Assembly: GCA_910586355.1 (NCBI GenBank)
Contig: CAJUHJ010000013.1
Coordinates: forward strand, 1 to 64,000
Reading direction: 5' to 3'
Length of the DNA: 64,000 nt
DNA from: an uncultured Lachnospiraceae bacterium
GTDB taxonomy: Bacteria; Bacillota; Clostridia; Lachnospirales; Lachnospiraceae
In this document: piece by piece, positions 1 to 6,710 of the stretch
Layout: the number at the start of each line of letters is the position of its first letter
Numbering within the stretch: the first letter of the stretch is position 1
Made by a program: the position numbers and the translations under genes
Notes under the pieces: model-generated
What the model was told of the DNA's origin: nothing
Seen by the model: only the letters and a program-made list of their open reading frames with translations
Database searches by the model: none

Positions 1-52
1 GGACAAAGAAAAGCAGATAGCGGCAATTTTGGAGGATTTAGATTTGATCTAA
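1..52 (+). CDS. 3' end of a phage gene, possibly the Clp-type prohead protease
   Basis: An open frame enters from the left edge (codons in phase with base 2) and ends at TAA 50-52, with C-terminus AILEDLDLI. The gene directly before an HK97-fold major capsid gene is normally the ClpP-like or U35 prohead protease, so this is the positional guess. Only about 16 residues are visible, and the product cannot be identified from sequence alone. Confidence 0.4.
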   Translation, partial: DKEKQIAAILEDLDLI

Positions 53-90
53 GTCTTTTTTAATGCAGTCAATAAAGGAGGAGTAAGACA

Positions 91-1446
91 ATGAATGAAG
101 AATTGAAAAAAATTTTGGACAGTATTAAGGCCAAAAAGCAGGAAGTGCGGGATTTTTGCAGTGTGGGAAAAATCGAAGATGCAGCAAAGTCAAAAGAAGA
201 ATTAAAAGAACTGCAGGCACAGTTTGATTTGCTCTATGATTTGGAGCAGGAAAAATTGGACGATATGCAGCAGAAGGCAGAGGGCGGAACTGCAAAAAAG
301 GTAGCGGACCAGACAAAGAAAGTTGTAGGCGCGTTTGTAAGCGCGGTTAAGGCGGCAGTTGGAAAAGGCGAATTGTCCCCGGATGATAAAGAAATCTTAA
401 ATTCCATGAATGAGGAAAAAGACGAGGACGGCGGGCTGACAGTGCCAAAAGACATCAGAACAGCCGTAAAAGAACTGAGACGGTCAGAAGATGCGCTGGA
501 AACCCTTGTAAATGTGGAGCGCGTAAGCACATTAAGCGGCAGCCGGGTAATAGAGCGTTATGCAGACCAGACGCCTTTTGACAATGTGGATGAAGCCGCA
601 GAGTTTCCAGAGGTTTCAACGCCCCAATTTGAAAAGATTGATTATAAGGTAAAGAAAAAAGGCGGCATTTTGAAGGTGACGCAGGAACTTTTAAGCGATA
701 CTGCGGAAAATATTATTGGATACCTGAAAAGGTGGATTGCTAAGAAAGCAAAAGCAACCAGGAATTTTATGATTGTTGCAAAAATAAAAGAAATCACAAA
801 AGATGCAGAAGTAACGGTAGAAGGCCTGGACGATTTGAAGAAAATTTTTAATATCCTTCTCGATCCGGCTGTTTCGCTTACATCAAGCGTTCTGACAAAC
901 CAGGACGGATATAACTGGCTGGATACATTAAAGGATAAGGATGGAACGTATATTATGCAGCCTAACCCGACACAGCCTATGAGTACGCTTTTATTTGGCA
1001 AGTATCCTGTGAAAAAGGTAAGTAATAAGACACTGCCCAGCAGGGCGATAGAGGGCGGTTTTAAAGTGCCGATTGTATGCGGTGATTTAAAAGAGGCAAT
1101 TACGATTTTCGACCGAGAAACGCTGACAATTGATATTTCAAGCACGGCAGGAAATTTATGGAACACAGACCAGACCGGGATTAAAGTCAGGGAACGGCTG
1201 GATATTCAGAGTGTAGATGAAGAAGCAGTTATTATGGCAGAGCATTTCATTCCAACAACAGACGGAGGGAGTAAAAGCATAGCAGAAAACAAGGCATATA
1301 CGCAGACAGAGATTGAGGAAATGACAAAAGCGGATATTCTGGCGTTAGGCGCAGGATTAGGGTATGCTATGACGACAACGGAAACAAATACAAAAGAACA
1401 GATTGTAGCTGATTTTATGGCGCAGCAGGCCGCAGCAAAGGCATGA
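91..1446 (+). CDS. Phage major capsid protein, HK97 family
   Basis: Forms the icosahedral head shell. The 451-residue protein has the usual plan: a charged, coiled-coil N-terminal delta/scaffold region (about residues 1-75, rich in Glu/Lys), a linker, then the HK97 fold from about 110 to 395. The N-terminal part is normally removed by the prohead protease during maturation. The last ~45 residues (from about YTQTEIEEMTKADILALG) look like a small added helix-extension-helix unit. The start ATG follows AAGGAGGAG at good spacing. Identity rests on overall pattern and position ahead of connector genes. Confidence 0.9.
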   Translation: MNEELKKILDSIKAKKQEVRDFCSVGKIEDAAKSKEELKELQAQFDLLYDLEQEKLDDMQQKAEGGTAKKVADQTKKVVGAFVSAVKAAVGKGELSPDDKEILNSMNEEKDEDGGLTVPKDIRTAVKELRRSEDALETLVNVERVSTLSGSRVIERYADQTPFDNVDEAAEFPEVSTPQFEKIDYKVKKKGGILKVTQELLSDTAENIIGYLKRWIAKKAKATRNFMIVAKIKEITKDAEVTVEGLDDLKKIFNILLDPAVSLTSSVLTNQDGYNWLDTLKDKDGTYIMQPNPTQPMSTLLFGKYPVKKVSNKTLPSRAIEGGFKVPIVCGDLKEAITIFDRETLTIDISSTAGNLWNTDQTGIKVRERLDIQSVDEEAVIMAEHFIPTTDGGSKSIAENKAYTQTEIEEMTKADILALGAGLGYAMTTTETNTKEQIVADFMAQQAAAKA

Positions 1447-1476
1447 TAAAAAACAAATGAAGGGCAGGTGTACCAT

Positions 1477-1770
1477 ATGGCAGTGATTACGCTGGGCGAG
1501 GTAAAGGAATATGCAAGGATTGATATTGAAGAGGACGACCAGTTGTTAGAAACACTGATAGCGGCGGCAGAAGAATATCTAAAAAATGCAACCGGAAAAG
1601 AATACCCTGAAATAGATGAGAATGGCTGCAGGATTCCTTATGAACTTGAAAAAATTTATTTACAGCTGTTAATTGCCTACTGGTATGAGAAAAGGACGCC
1701 AGCCGGGGGCGTTGGCGAAGAATTTAGTTACCTGACAAAATCGCTTATGCTGCAGCTTCAAAATAAATAG
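1477..1770 (+). CDS. Phage head-tail connector protein (gp6-like)
   Basis: Small acidic helical protein (about 97 residues) of the gp6/YqbG connector type, which forms a ring under the portal and joins head to tail. The N-terminus (ITLGEVKEYARID, then two acidic residues, later LIAAAEEYLKNATG) is typical of this family. I prefer ATG 1477 over the in-frame GTG at 1468 because the ribosome site AGGGCAGG ends at 1468, leaving about eight bases to the ATG. It lies directly after the capsid gene and four bases or so ahead of the head-closure gene, as expected. Confidence 0.82.
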   Translation: MAVITLGEVKEYARIDIEEDDQLLETLIAAAEEYLKNATGKEYPEIDENGCRIPYELEKIYLQLLIAYWYEKRTPAGGVGEEFSYLTKSLMLQLQNK

Positions 1771-1779
1771 GCGGTGTAT

Positions 1780-2139
1780 ATGGACATTGGGCGGATGAAT
1801 AAAAGGGTTACATTTTTAAGGCGCAAGGAAATAGAAAACGGACTGCTGCAGATGGAACAGACGCTTGCAGCAGTCATAACAGTATGGGCAGGCGTGGAGC
1901 CGACAAGAGGAAGGGAATACCAGGAAGCGCAGCGCATACGGCCAGAGCTGGCTTATAAAGTGACAACCAGATACCATAAAGAAATCACACCGGATATGCT
2001 GATACAGTATAAAAACCGTTTTTTTGAAATTGTTTCAGTTATCAATGTAAGGGAACGGAATGAAATGCTGGAAATCATATGCACAGAGAAGATTCAAAAG
2101 AAATTGGATTATCAAAAACTGTCGATTGAATTCGAATGA
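1780..2139 (+). CDS. Phage head closure / head-tail adaptor protein
   Basis: About 119 residues with the family pattern of SPP1 gp16-like stoppers: MNKRVTFLRR near the start, VWAGVEPTRGREY in the middle, and a strand-rich end (FFEIVSVINVRERNEMLEIICTE) that is the classic closure-protein C-terminus. It seals the connector after DNA packaging and accepts the tail. ATG 1780 sits five bases after AGGCGG, so it is preferred to GTG 1774. Co-directional with and closely spaced to the connector gene. Confidence 0.85.
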   Translation: MDIGRMNKRVTFLRRKEIENGLLQMEQTLAAVITVWAGVEPTRGREYQEAQRIRPELAYKVTTRYHKEITPDMLIQYKNRFFEIVSVINVRERNEMLEIICTEKIQKKLDYQKLSIEFE

Positions 2140-2164
2140 CAAACAAAATGCCCTAATATATAAT
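2136..2164 (+). promoter_or_regulatory. Private promoter of the moron gene
   Basis: ATGACA (2136-2141), a 17-base spacer and TATAAT (2159-2164). This matches the sigma-A consensus at 11 of 12 hexamer positions and lies in the short gap before the gene at 2191. A strong constitutive promoter inside a late structural operon is the classic mark of a moron. Confidence 0.7.
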
Positions 2165-2190
2165 GTTAGAAAAAAGGGAGGTTTGTCGAA

Positions 2191-2784
2191 ATGGATAAAA
2201 AAGATGGGCAGCAGAAGAAACCGTTTTGGAAGAAATGGTGGTTTTGGGCATTACTTGCAGTATTCTTCATTGGTGGTGTATTAGAACCAGCAAAACCAGA
2301 TACAGAGGAATCAACAATGACAATGTCAGAAGAGACAACAGAGACGCAGGCAATCATAGAAACAGAAACTACAATGGAGCTTGTAACGGAACAAACGGAA
2401 TTGCAGGAGGAAACTGAGAAGTTAGAACAGCAGAAACATATTTATGACAATGCTGTAATAAAAGATGTATTAAATGGTTTCCGCACAGAAAAAATCGGAG
2501 AGTATTCTGTTATAGAAGTTGATTCTGCACAGGTAACAAAAGAAGCGCTTACGGACTGGTACTTTAATTATGTGGCAATAAATGATTTTAATTGGTGTAT
2601 GATTGTTTATACAGATAGCAATAACTATGACGGAGTGTATGCAATACAAGGTTTAGTAGAAAAAGACATATCGTTTGAAAAAGACGAATATGGGGATTAT
2701 GCTAAGTTATCTAATCCTAATAGTATTATATTTGCTCCTGACAATGGAAATTTAGTAGAGATAAAGTTTGATGAGGAAAATTAG
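2191..2784 (+). CDS. Membrane-anchored protein of unknown function (prophage moron)
   Basis: Not recognised. The 197-residue protein has a short basic N-terminus, one hydrophobic segment at about residues 13-31 (WWFWALLAVFFIGGVL), a Thr/Glu-rich linker (about 35-80) and a C-terminal globular domain (about 85-197). The positive N-terminus predicts the C-terminal domain lies outside the membrane. It has its own promoter and a good ribosome site (GGGAGG), and it separates two morphogenesis genes that are normally adjacent. The codons are AT-richer than in the flanking genes. This context suggests a lysogenic-conversion or superinfection-exclusion role, which is inference only. Confidence 0.75.
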   Translation: MDKKDGQQKKPFWKKWWFWALLAVFFIGGVLEPAKPDTEESTMTMSEETTETQAIIETETTMELVTEQTELQEETEKLEQQKHIYDNAVIKDVLNGFRTEKIGEYSVIEVDSAQVTKEALTDWYFNYVAINDFNWCMIVYTDSNNYDGVYAIQGLVEKDISFEKDEYGDYAKLSNPNSIIFAPDNGNLVEIKFDEEN

Positions 2785-2792
2785 GAAAATAT

Positions 2793-3236
2793 ATGGCAGA
2801 GGGTTTTGAATTTAACATAGATGGGTTAGAAGAATTGCAGCAGGACTTAGAAAAGGCAATCAAGAAAGCTCCGGCACAGGCAGAAGAAACGTTGCTTAGC
2901 ATTGCAAAAGATTTTAAAAACAGCGCAAAAAAAAGGGCAGATACAACATTACATCATAAAAAGAGAAAAGGGGACGACGCAAAGAAAGCAATTAAGAAAA
3001 AATGGGGTCATAAGCTGGTAGGTGACAGCGTTGGGATGGCTGTCATGGTTTGGAACAGCGCGCCTCATTTTCATTTGGTAGAAAATGGACACAATCTGGT
3101 AAGGGGCGGCCATACGGTAGGATTTGTGGAGGGAAAACATATTATGGAAAAAACGCAAAATGACTATAAAAATGTTGTTCCAGAACGATTTCAAAAGATG
3201 GTAGACGATATTTTGCGGGAAAATAGTTTGGAGTGA
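2793..3236 (+). CDS. HK97 gp10-like phage protein
   Basis: A 147-residue protein of the HK97-gp10 family, which acts at the head-tail interface or tail completion. Typical signs are the N-terminal INGLEEL-like motif (here IDGLEELQQDLEKAI), a basic helical middle, and a strand around HFHLVENGH with a C-terminal helix (FQKMVDDIL). It starts nine bases after the stop of the moron gene. The gene is followed by a hairpin at 3252-3275 and by the reverse-strand hicAB cassette. Confidence 0.82.
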   Translation: MAEGFEFNIDGLEELQQDLEKAIKKAPAQAEETLLSIAKDFKNSAKKRADTTLHHKKRKGDDAKKAIKKKWGHKLVGDSVGMAVMVWNSAPHFHLVENGHNLVRGGHTVGFVEGKHIMEKTQNDYKNVVPERFQKMVDDILRENSLE

Positions 3237-3251
3237 TAATGATTGTAATTG

Positions 3252-3275
3252 AAAAGGGGCGTTATGCCCCCTTTT
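3252..3275. terminator. Bidirectional terminator between the gp10-like gene and hicB
   Basis: AAAAGGGGC (3252-3260) pairs with GCCCCCTTTT (3266-3275) with one bulged C, and is followed by ATTTT on the plus strand. On the minus strand it also ends in a T-rich run. It can end both the head operon and the hicAB transcript, so late transcription must read through it or restart beyond it. Confidence 0.75.
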
Positions 3276-3278
3276 ATT

Positions 3279-3680
3279 TTAAAGATGAAGTTGTGATTTT
3301 AAAGCGTCTTGCAGTACTTGCGAAAAATTGATATTTCGCTCTAATGCTGCAGCATTAAGCCAGGCTGGTAATGTTACGGTACGGTTAATGGAACGATTAA
3401 TGTGAGCCTGACGGATAGAAGGCATATAGACATCAACTAATATTACTCGTTCGTTGTCTTGTGTTTTTACTTGTGTTAAAGGAGTGGGGGGTGGAATTTC
3501 TTCGCCATCTTCTTCTAATCCACATAGGACGCAGCCGAGAAGTTCCCTTGCGGATAAGAGTGCGTCGTCGTCGTTTGTGCCGCTGGTAGCGCATTTCAAA
3601 TCTGGAAAATCAACGGCAATTTCCTGTTCCGGTTCATAAGTAAAAACAGCTGGATAAAAATATCGTTCTGTATTTTTCAT
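3279..3680 (-). CDS. hicB: HicB-family antitoxin
   Basis: Antitoxin of a type II HicAB module. It blocks the HicA ribonuclease and represses its own operon. The 133-residue protein has the HicB partial RNase H-like N-terminal domain (YPAVFTYEPEQEIAVDFPDL, then an alternating strand-helix pattern to about residue 85) and a C-terminal ribbon-helix-helix DNA-binding domain (about 90-130, containing INRSINRTVTLPAWLN). It lies downstream of hicA in the same transcript, the usual order. The unit is antisense to the late phage operon. Confidence 0.92.
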   Translation of the reverse strand: MKNTERYFYPAVFTYEPEQEIAVDFPDLKCATSGTNDDDALLSARELLGCVLCGLEEDGEEIPPPTPLTQVKTQDNERVILVDVYMPSIRQAHINRSINRTVTLPAWLNAAALERNINFSQVLQDALKSQLHL

Positions 3681-3720
3681 AAGATAACCTCCTAATTGAA
3701 ATCTATGGAAGAGAACGGGG

Positions 3721-3918
3721 CTATTGAAATTTTAGCCCCGATTGTTCTTCGATACGTTTTAGGGTTTTAACTGGTATGTCTTTGTCAGGATGTTTTATCG
3801 TGGTACGTCCCTTTTGGGTTGGGTGTTTGTATTGGTGATGACTTCCTGTTATATTGACTTCATACCAGCCGTCTTCTTTTAGCATTTTGATAACTTCTCT
3901 GGATGAATAGCTTTTCAT
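3721..3918 (-). CDS. hicA: HicA-family mRNA interferase toxin
   Basis: A 65-residue double-stranded-RNA-binding-fold toxin that cleaves mRNA independently of ribosomes. The family signature is clear: SSREVIKMLKEDGW, then TGSHHQYKHP with the catalytic His at residue 27, then a strand GRTTIKHPDKDI. ATG 3918 is preferred to longer frames because GGAGGAATCAC lies just upstream on the minus strand. About 40 bases separate it from hicB. Together they probably maintain the prophage or act in abortive infection (inference). Confidence 0.92.
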   Translation of the reverse strand: MKSYSSREVIKMLKEDGWYEVNITGSHHQYKHPTQKGRTTIKHPDKDIPVKTLKRIEEQSGLKFQ

Positions 3919-3936
3919 TTGTGATTCCTCCTGGTA

Positions 3937-3970
3937 GTTATACAATAACACATATAATAGTATTTGCCAA
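3937..3970 (-). promoter_or_regulatory. hicAB promoter with overlapping inverted repeat
   Basis: On the minus strand TTGGCA (3970-3965), a 17-base spacer and TATTGT (3947-3942) form a plausible promoter. The -10 lies inside the inverted repeat GTTAT-TGT-ATAAC (3949-3937), a likely site for autorepression by the HicB ribbon-helix-helix. A second possible pairing (TTGTTT-N17-TATTAT) starts further upstream. Confidence 0.5.
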
Positions 3971-3993
3971 CAAAGAAAACAATTAAAAAGGAA

Positions 3994-4446
3994 GTGGATT
4001 CGATTCAATTTACAGAAATAAAGAAAGCGGTGAATCAATTATTAAAAGAAAGATACCCGCCGCCGCAATATAAAATCTATGGGAAAGAGATAAAGGAAGG
4101 GTATGATGCCCCATGTTTTTTTACGGAAATTATTGATAAAGGAAGCCGGGCACAAACAAAGAATTTTGCACAGGGCGGATTTACAGTTAAAATTATTTAT
4201 TTTCAGCAGGAAAAAAATGAGCTTGACCAGCTTGAAAAGGCAGATGAAATAAAAAGCCTTTTCGGGCTGGTTTTTTGCGTCGGGCAAAGAAAACTGACAG
4301 TTGGCGAATGTTCACATGAGTTTATCGGTGAGTATTCGGATATTTTAGAAATCAGTATTGATATTGACTATATGGAAAATACCAGAAGAAACGAAACAAA
4401 ACCTTTTATGGAAACATTAGGAATGTCCATGAAAGCGGGTAAATGA
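3994..4446 (+). CDS. Phage tail terminator-like protein (DUF6838 type)
   Basis: Small protein in the slot between gp10-like and sheath genes, where PBSX-like phages carry the tail terminator that caps the tube. Visible pattern: an N-terminal helix (FTEIKKAVNQLLKERYP), a strand-helix core with the FTVKIIYFQQ segment, and a strand-rich end (SDILEISIDIDYMEN). The start is unclear: a TTG at 3964 overlaps the hicA promoter, and GTG 3994 follows AAAAGGA closely. The hicAB insertion lies directly upstream and may have changed the original start region. No ATG is available upstream of the conserved helix. Confidence 0.65.
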   Translation: MDSIQFTEIKKAVNQLLKERYPPPQYKIYGKEIKEGYDAPCFFTEIIDKGSRAQTKNFAQGGFTVKIIYFQQEKNELDQLEKADEIKSLFGLVFCVGQRKLTVGECSHEFIGEYSDILEISIDIDYMENTRRNETKPFMETLGMSMKAGK

Positions 4447-4471
4447 CAAATGGCAGAAAGAAGGAGAAAAA

Positions 4472-5629
4472 ATGGGAGCGCCAAGTATTAATATTAGTTT
4501 TATTGAAAAAGCAGTATCAGCAGTTATCAGAGGGAATCGCGGTACGGTTATGCTGTGGGTAAGGGATTTACTGCCCCAGGCAGCGGTAAATCCGATAGTG
4601 GTAGTTACGGAAAGTGATATTCCAGAAGGATTAAGCAGCGCAACAGTGGAGCAGATTAGGCTTGCAATGGCCGGTTATGTCAATGCGCCCAAAAAAGTTC
4701 TTGTATATTGCATGGGAATTGAAGAAGGGGAAATCGAACAAGAGGCAGTCGACGCCGGATACAAAAGAGCCATGGACGCCTGTGAAACAATCCGGTTTGA
4801 TTACCTTGCTGCGCCGACGGCGGAAACGGATGGAAAAACACGGGATATTGCGTCCTGGGTAAAATCCATGCGCGGTAATAAGAAAAAGGTGAAGGCAGTT
4901 TTGCCAAACATTCCGGCAGACAATGAAGGGATTATCAATTATACAACGGAAAAAGCAGTAAAAACGGAAACGGCGGTTAATGAAGACGGCACGAAAACGA
5001 CGAAAGATATTGTTTACAGCGCCCAACAGTACTGCGCAAGGATAGCGGGACTGATAGCTGGAACTCCGGTAGAAATTTCCTGTACATATGCGCCTTTGCC
5101 GGAATTGTCTGACTGTACGCGTTTGAAAGACATTGACGCTCCGGTGGACAAAGGGGAGTTTATTCTGTTCCATGATGGGGAAAAAGTAAAGACAGTCAGG
5201 GGCGTCAACAGCCTTGTTACATTTACGGAAACGAAAGGCGGCAGTTTCCAGAAAATCAAAGTTGTAGAAACAATGGATATGATACATGACGATATTATCA
5301 AAACAGCGCAGGATAGTTATCTGGGCAGGTATGCGAATACGTATTCTAATAAATGTCTTCTTTTGTCTGCGGTCAACGAATATTTTGCCCAGTTAAAGCA
5401 GGACGCTATTATAAGTGCATATTCTGTCAGTCTGGATTCAGAAGCAGTCCGCAGTTATTTAAAGAGCAGGGGACTTAATGCGGTTTTAGAGAATGGAAGC
5501 ATGAAAGAAGCAGACGACTGCAGTGATGAGGAAATTATTACGGCAGATACTGGCTCTAACGTATTTTTAACTGGAAACATAAAAATACTGGACGCAATTG
5601 AGGATATTACAATGCCGATTGCAATTTAA
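4472..5629 (+). CDS. Phage tail sheath protein (XkdK-like)
   Basis: Contractile sheath subunit, which shows that the phage is a myophage. The 385-residue protein begins with the typical INISFIEKAVSAVIRGNRG segment, contains a subtilisin-like core and ends with the conserved sheath C-terminus (ITADTGSNVFLTGNIKILDA, then IEDITMPIAI). It is followed 19 bases later by the tube gene, as is standard. Shorter than the ~466-residue XkdK of PBSX, consistent with lack of an extra outer domain. The ribosome site is GGAG before ATG 4472. Confidence 0.92.
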   Translation: MGAPSINISFIEKAVSAVIRGNRGTVMLWVRDLLPQAAVNPIVVVTESDIPEGLSSATVEQIRLAMAGYVNAPKKVLVYCMGIEEGEIEQEAVDAGYKRAMDACETIRFDYLAAPTAETDGKTRDIASWVKSMRGNKKKVKAVLPNIPADNEGIINYTTEKAVKTETAVNEDGTKTTKDIVYSAQQYCARIAGLIAGTPVEISCTYAPLPELSDCTRLKDIDAPVDKGEFILFHDGEKVKTVRGVNSLVTFTETKGGSFQKIKVVETMDMIHDDIIKTAQDSYLGRYANTYSNKCLLLSAVNEYFAQLKQDAIISAYSVSLDSEAVRSYLKSRGLNAVLENGSMKEADDCSDEEIITADTGSNVFLTGNIKILDAIEDITMPIAI

Positions 5630-5648
5630 GTTTTAGGAGGAAAGGATA

Positions 5649-6095
5649 ATGGCAGCAGAAAAGAAAGAATTTAACCCGGAGCAGGTAATGAACGGCACAT
5701 GGGGCGAAGTATGGTTTGATAATGAATATCTGGCGCAGGTTATTTCGTTTAAAGCTGAGATTACGCATAAAACAACTTCTGTCACAAGAGTGCAGAAACT
5801 AATGGACGGCCAGAAATTAACAGGCCTTGAAGCAAAAGGGGAAGTGAAATTACATCATATCAACAGCCACATTATGAAGAAAATGAGTGATTCCCTCAAA
5901 CAAGGAAAACTGCCCAAGGTCGCTATAACAGCCAGCTTAAACGACCCTGAGGCAAAAGGAATAGAAAATGTGGCGTTTACCGGATGTAAACTTGATAAAA
6001 CAATTCTTATGGACTGGGAAGCCGGAAAAAATTGTGAGGAAAGTTACAGCTTTACTTTTGAAGACTGGACAATTAATAATTCTGTATCAGCGTAG
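5649..6095 (+). CDS. Phage tail tube protein (XkdM-like, DUF2001)
   Basis: Inner tube subunit inside the contractile sheath. The 148-residue protein has the XkdM pattern: VMNGTWGEVWFDNEYLAQV at the start, a strand-rich barrel with LTGLEAKGEVKLHHINS, and GYK-like ending here FTFEDWTINNSV. The ribosome site is AGGAGGAAAGG ahead of ATG 5649. Position between sheath and tail chaperone is canonical. Confidence 0.92.
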   Translation: MAAEKKEFNPEQVMNGTWGEVWFDNEYLAQVISFKAEITHKTTSVTRVQKLMDGQKLTGLEAKGEVKLHHINSHIMKKMSDSLKQGKLPKVAITASLNDPEAKGIENVAFTGCKLDKTILMDWEAGKNCEESYSFTFEDWTINNSVSA

Positions 6096-6119
6096 GTTAC
6101 GCGGGAAGGAGAAACGAAC

Positions 6120-6527
6120 ATGAATTTGGTAGAAAGATTAATCGCAGTAGATAAAAAAGAGTTTGAAAAAATAGAGACAAAAGAAATCCCAAGCAAAAGA
6201 CTGTCTGAGTTATTCGGCGAGCCTGCAAAAGTAAAATTGCGCGCAGTTGAGGGAGATATGTTTGCGCCGCTGTCAGCCAGCGGGCTAAACCGGGATGGAA
6301 AAGTAGATTACAGCAGGGCGTATGACACTAATGCCAAAATTGCAGCGGCCGGAATGGTTGATCCGGATTTAAAAGATGAAGCCCTTTTAAAGCATTTGGG
6401 CGTCGTAACACCCGCAGAAGCGGCAAAAAAGATTTTTAAAGGGGAAATCAATAACATTGCTTCGGAGGTTGCAAAAGTAAGCGGATTTGAAGATGAAGAA
6501 GAGACAGACAATGAAATAAAAAACTAA
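6120..6527 (+). CDS. Tail assembly chaperone, short form (XkdN-like, 'G')
   Basis: Chaperone that binds the tape measure during tail assembly and is absent from the virion. The 135-residue product has the XkdN-type core (IPSKRLSELFGEPAKVKLRA, then FKGEINNIASEVAKVSGF). Its last codons, ATA AAA AAC, contain a slippery heptamer immediately before the TAA stop. A fraction of ribosomes should shift -1 here and make the longer GT form (next entry). Good ribosome site GAAGGAGAA. Confidence 0.88.
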   Translation: MNLVERLIAVDKKEFEKIETKEIPSKRLSELFGEPAKVKLRAVEGDMFAPLSASGLNRDGKVDYSRAYDTNAKIAAAGMVDPDLKDEALLKHLGVVTPAEAAKKIFKGEINNIASEVAKVSGFEDEEETDNEIKN

Positions 6528-6574
6528 TTAAAAGCGATAGGGATGTAAACATGGATTATCTTCACTATCGCTTT
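6518..6574 (+). promoter_or_regulatory. Programmed -1 frameshift signal (slippery site plus stem-loop)
   Basis: The heptamer A AAA AAC (6518-6524) is in the correct phase with the chaperone frame. Six bases later begins a perfect 10-bp stem: AAAGCGATAG (6531-6540) with CTATCGCTTT (6565-6574) around a 24-base loop. Heptamer, spacer length and stem match the classical -1 frameshift arrangement, and the -1 frame beyond it is open to 6709. Confidence 0.9.
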
Positions 6575-6709
6575 AAAAAATGGAAACCGTTTGAATACAT
6601 GAACCTTCCGGAAGGGCAAAAGCGTGTGGCAAGAGCCTATATGCGGCAGGAAATAAGGGATTCGGCAGAAGAAAAGAAAGAAATATTGAAATCGTTTGGA
6701 GGTGGTTGA
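6524..6709 (+). CDS. Frameshift extension of the tail chaperone ('T' part of GT)
   Basis: Reached by the -1 shift at 6518-6524. The frame reads 61 codons to TGA 6707-6709 and gives a GT fusion of about 196 residues. The part after the internal ATG 6551 reads MDYLHYRFKKWKPFEYM and is short, basic and aromatic-rich, like T domains of other long-tailed phages that recruit tape measure and tube subunits. There is no ribosome site ahead of ATG 6551 other than sequence inside the stem, so independent initiation is unlikely. The stop lies one base before the tape-measure start. Confidence 0.85.
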   Translation, partial: LIKSDRDVNMDYLHYRFKKWKPFEYMNLPEGQKRVARAYMRQEIRDSAEEKKEILKSFGGG

Positions 6710-6710
6710 T

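Noticed and set aside
2060..2284. Plus-strand frame overlapping the head-closure end and moron start
   Set aside because: Lies out of frame over two supported genes and crosses the moron promoter; no ribosome site.
4631..5287. Long minus-strand open frame (218 codons) across the sheath gene
   Set aside because: It is the shadow of the sheath gene, has no ribosome site, an odd residue composition and no recognisable domain.
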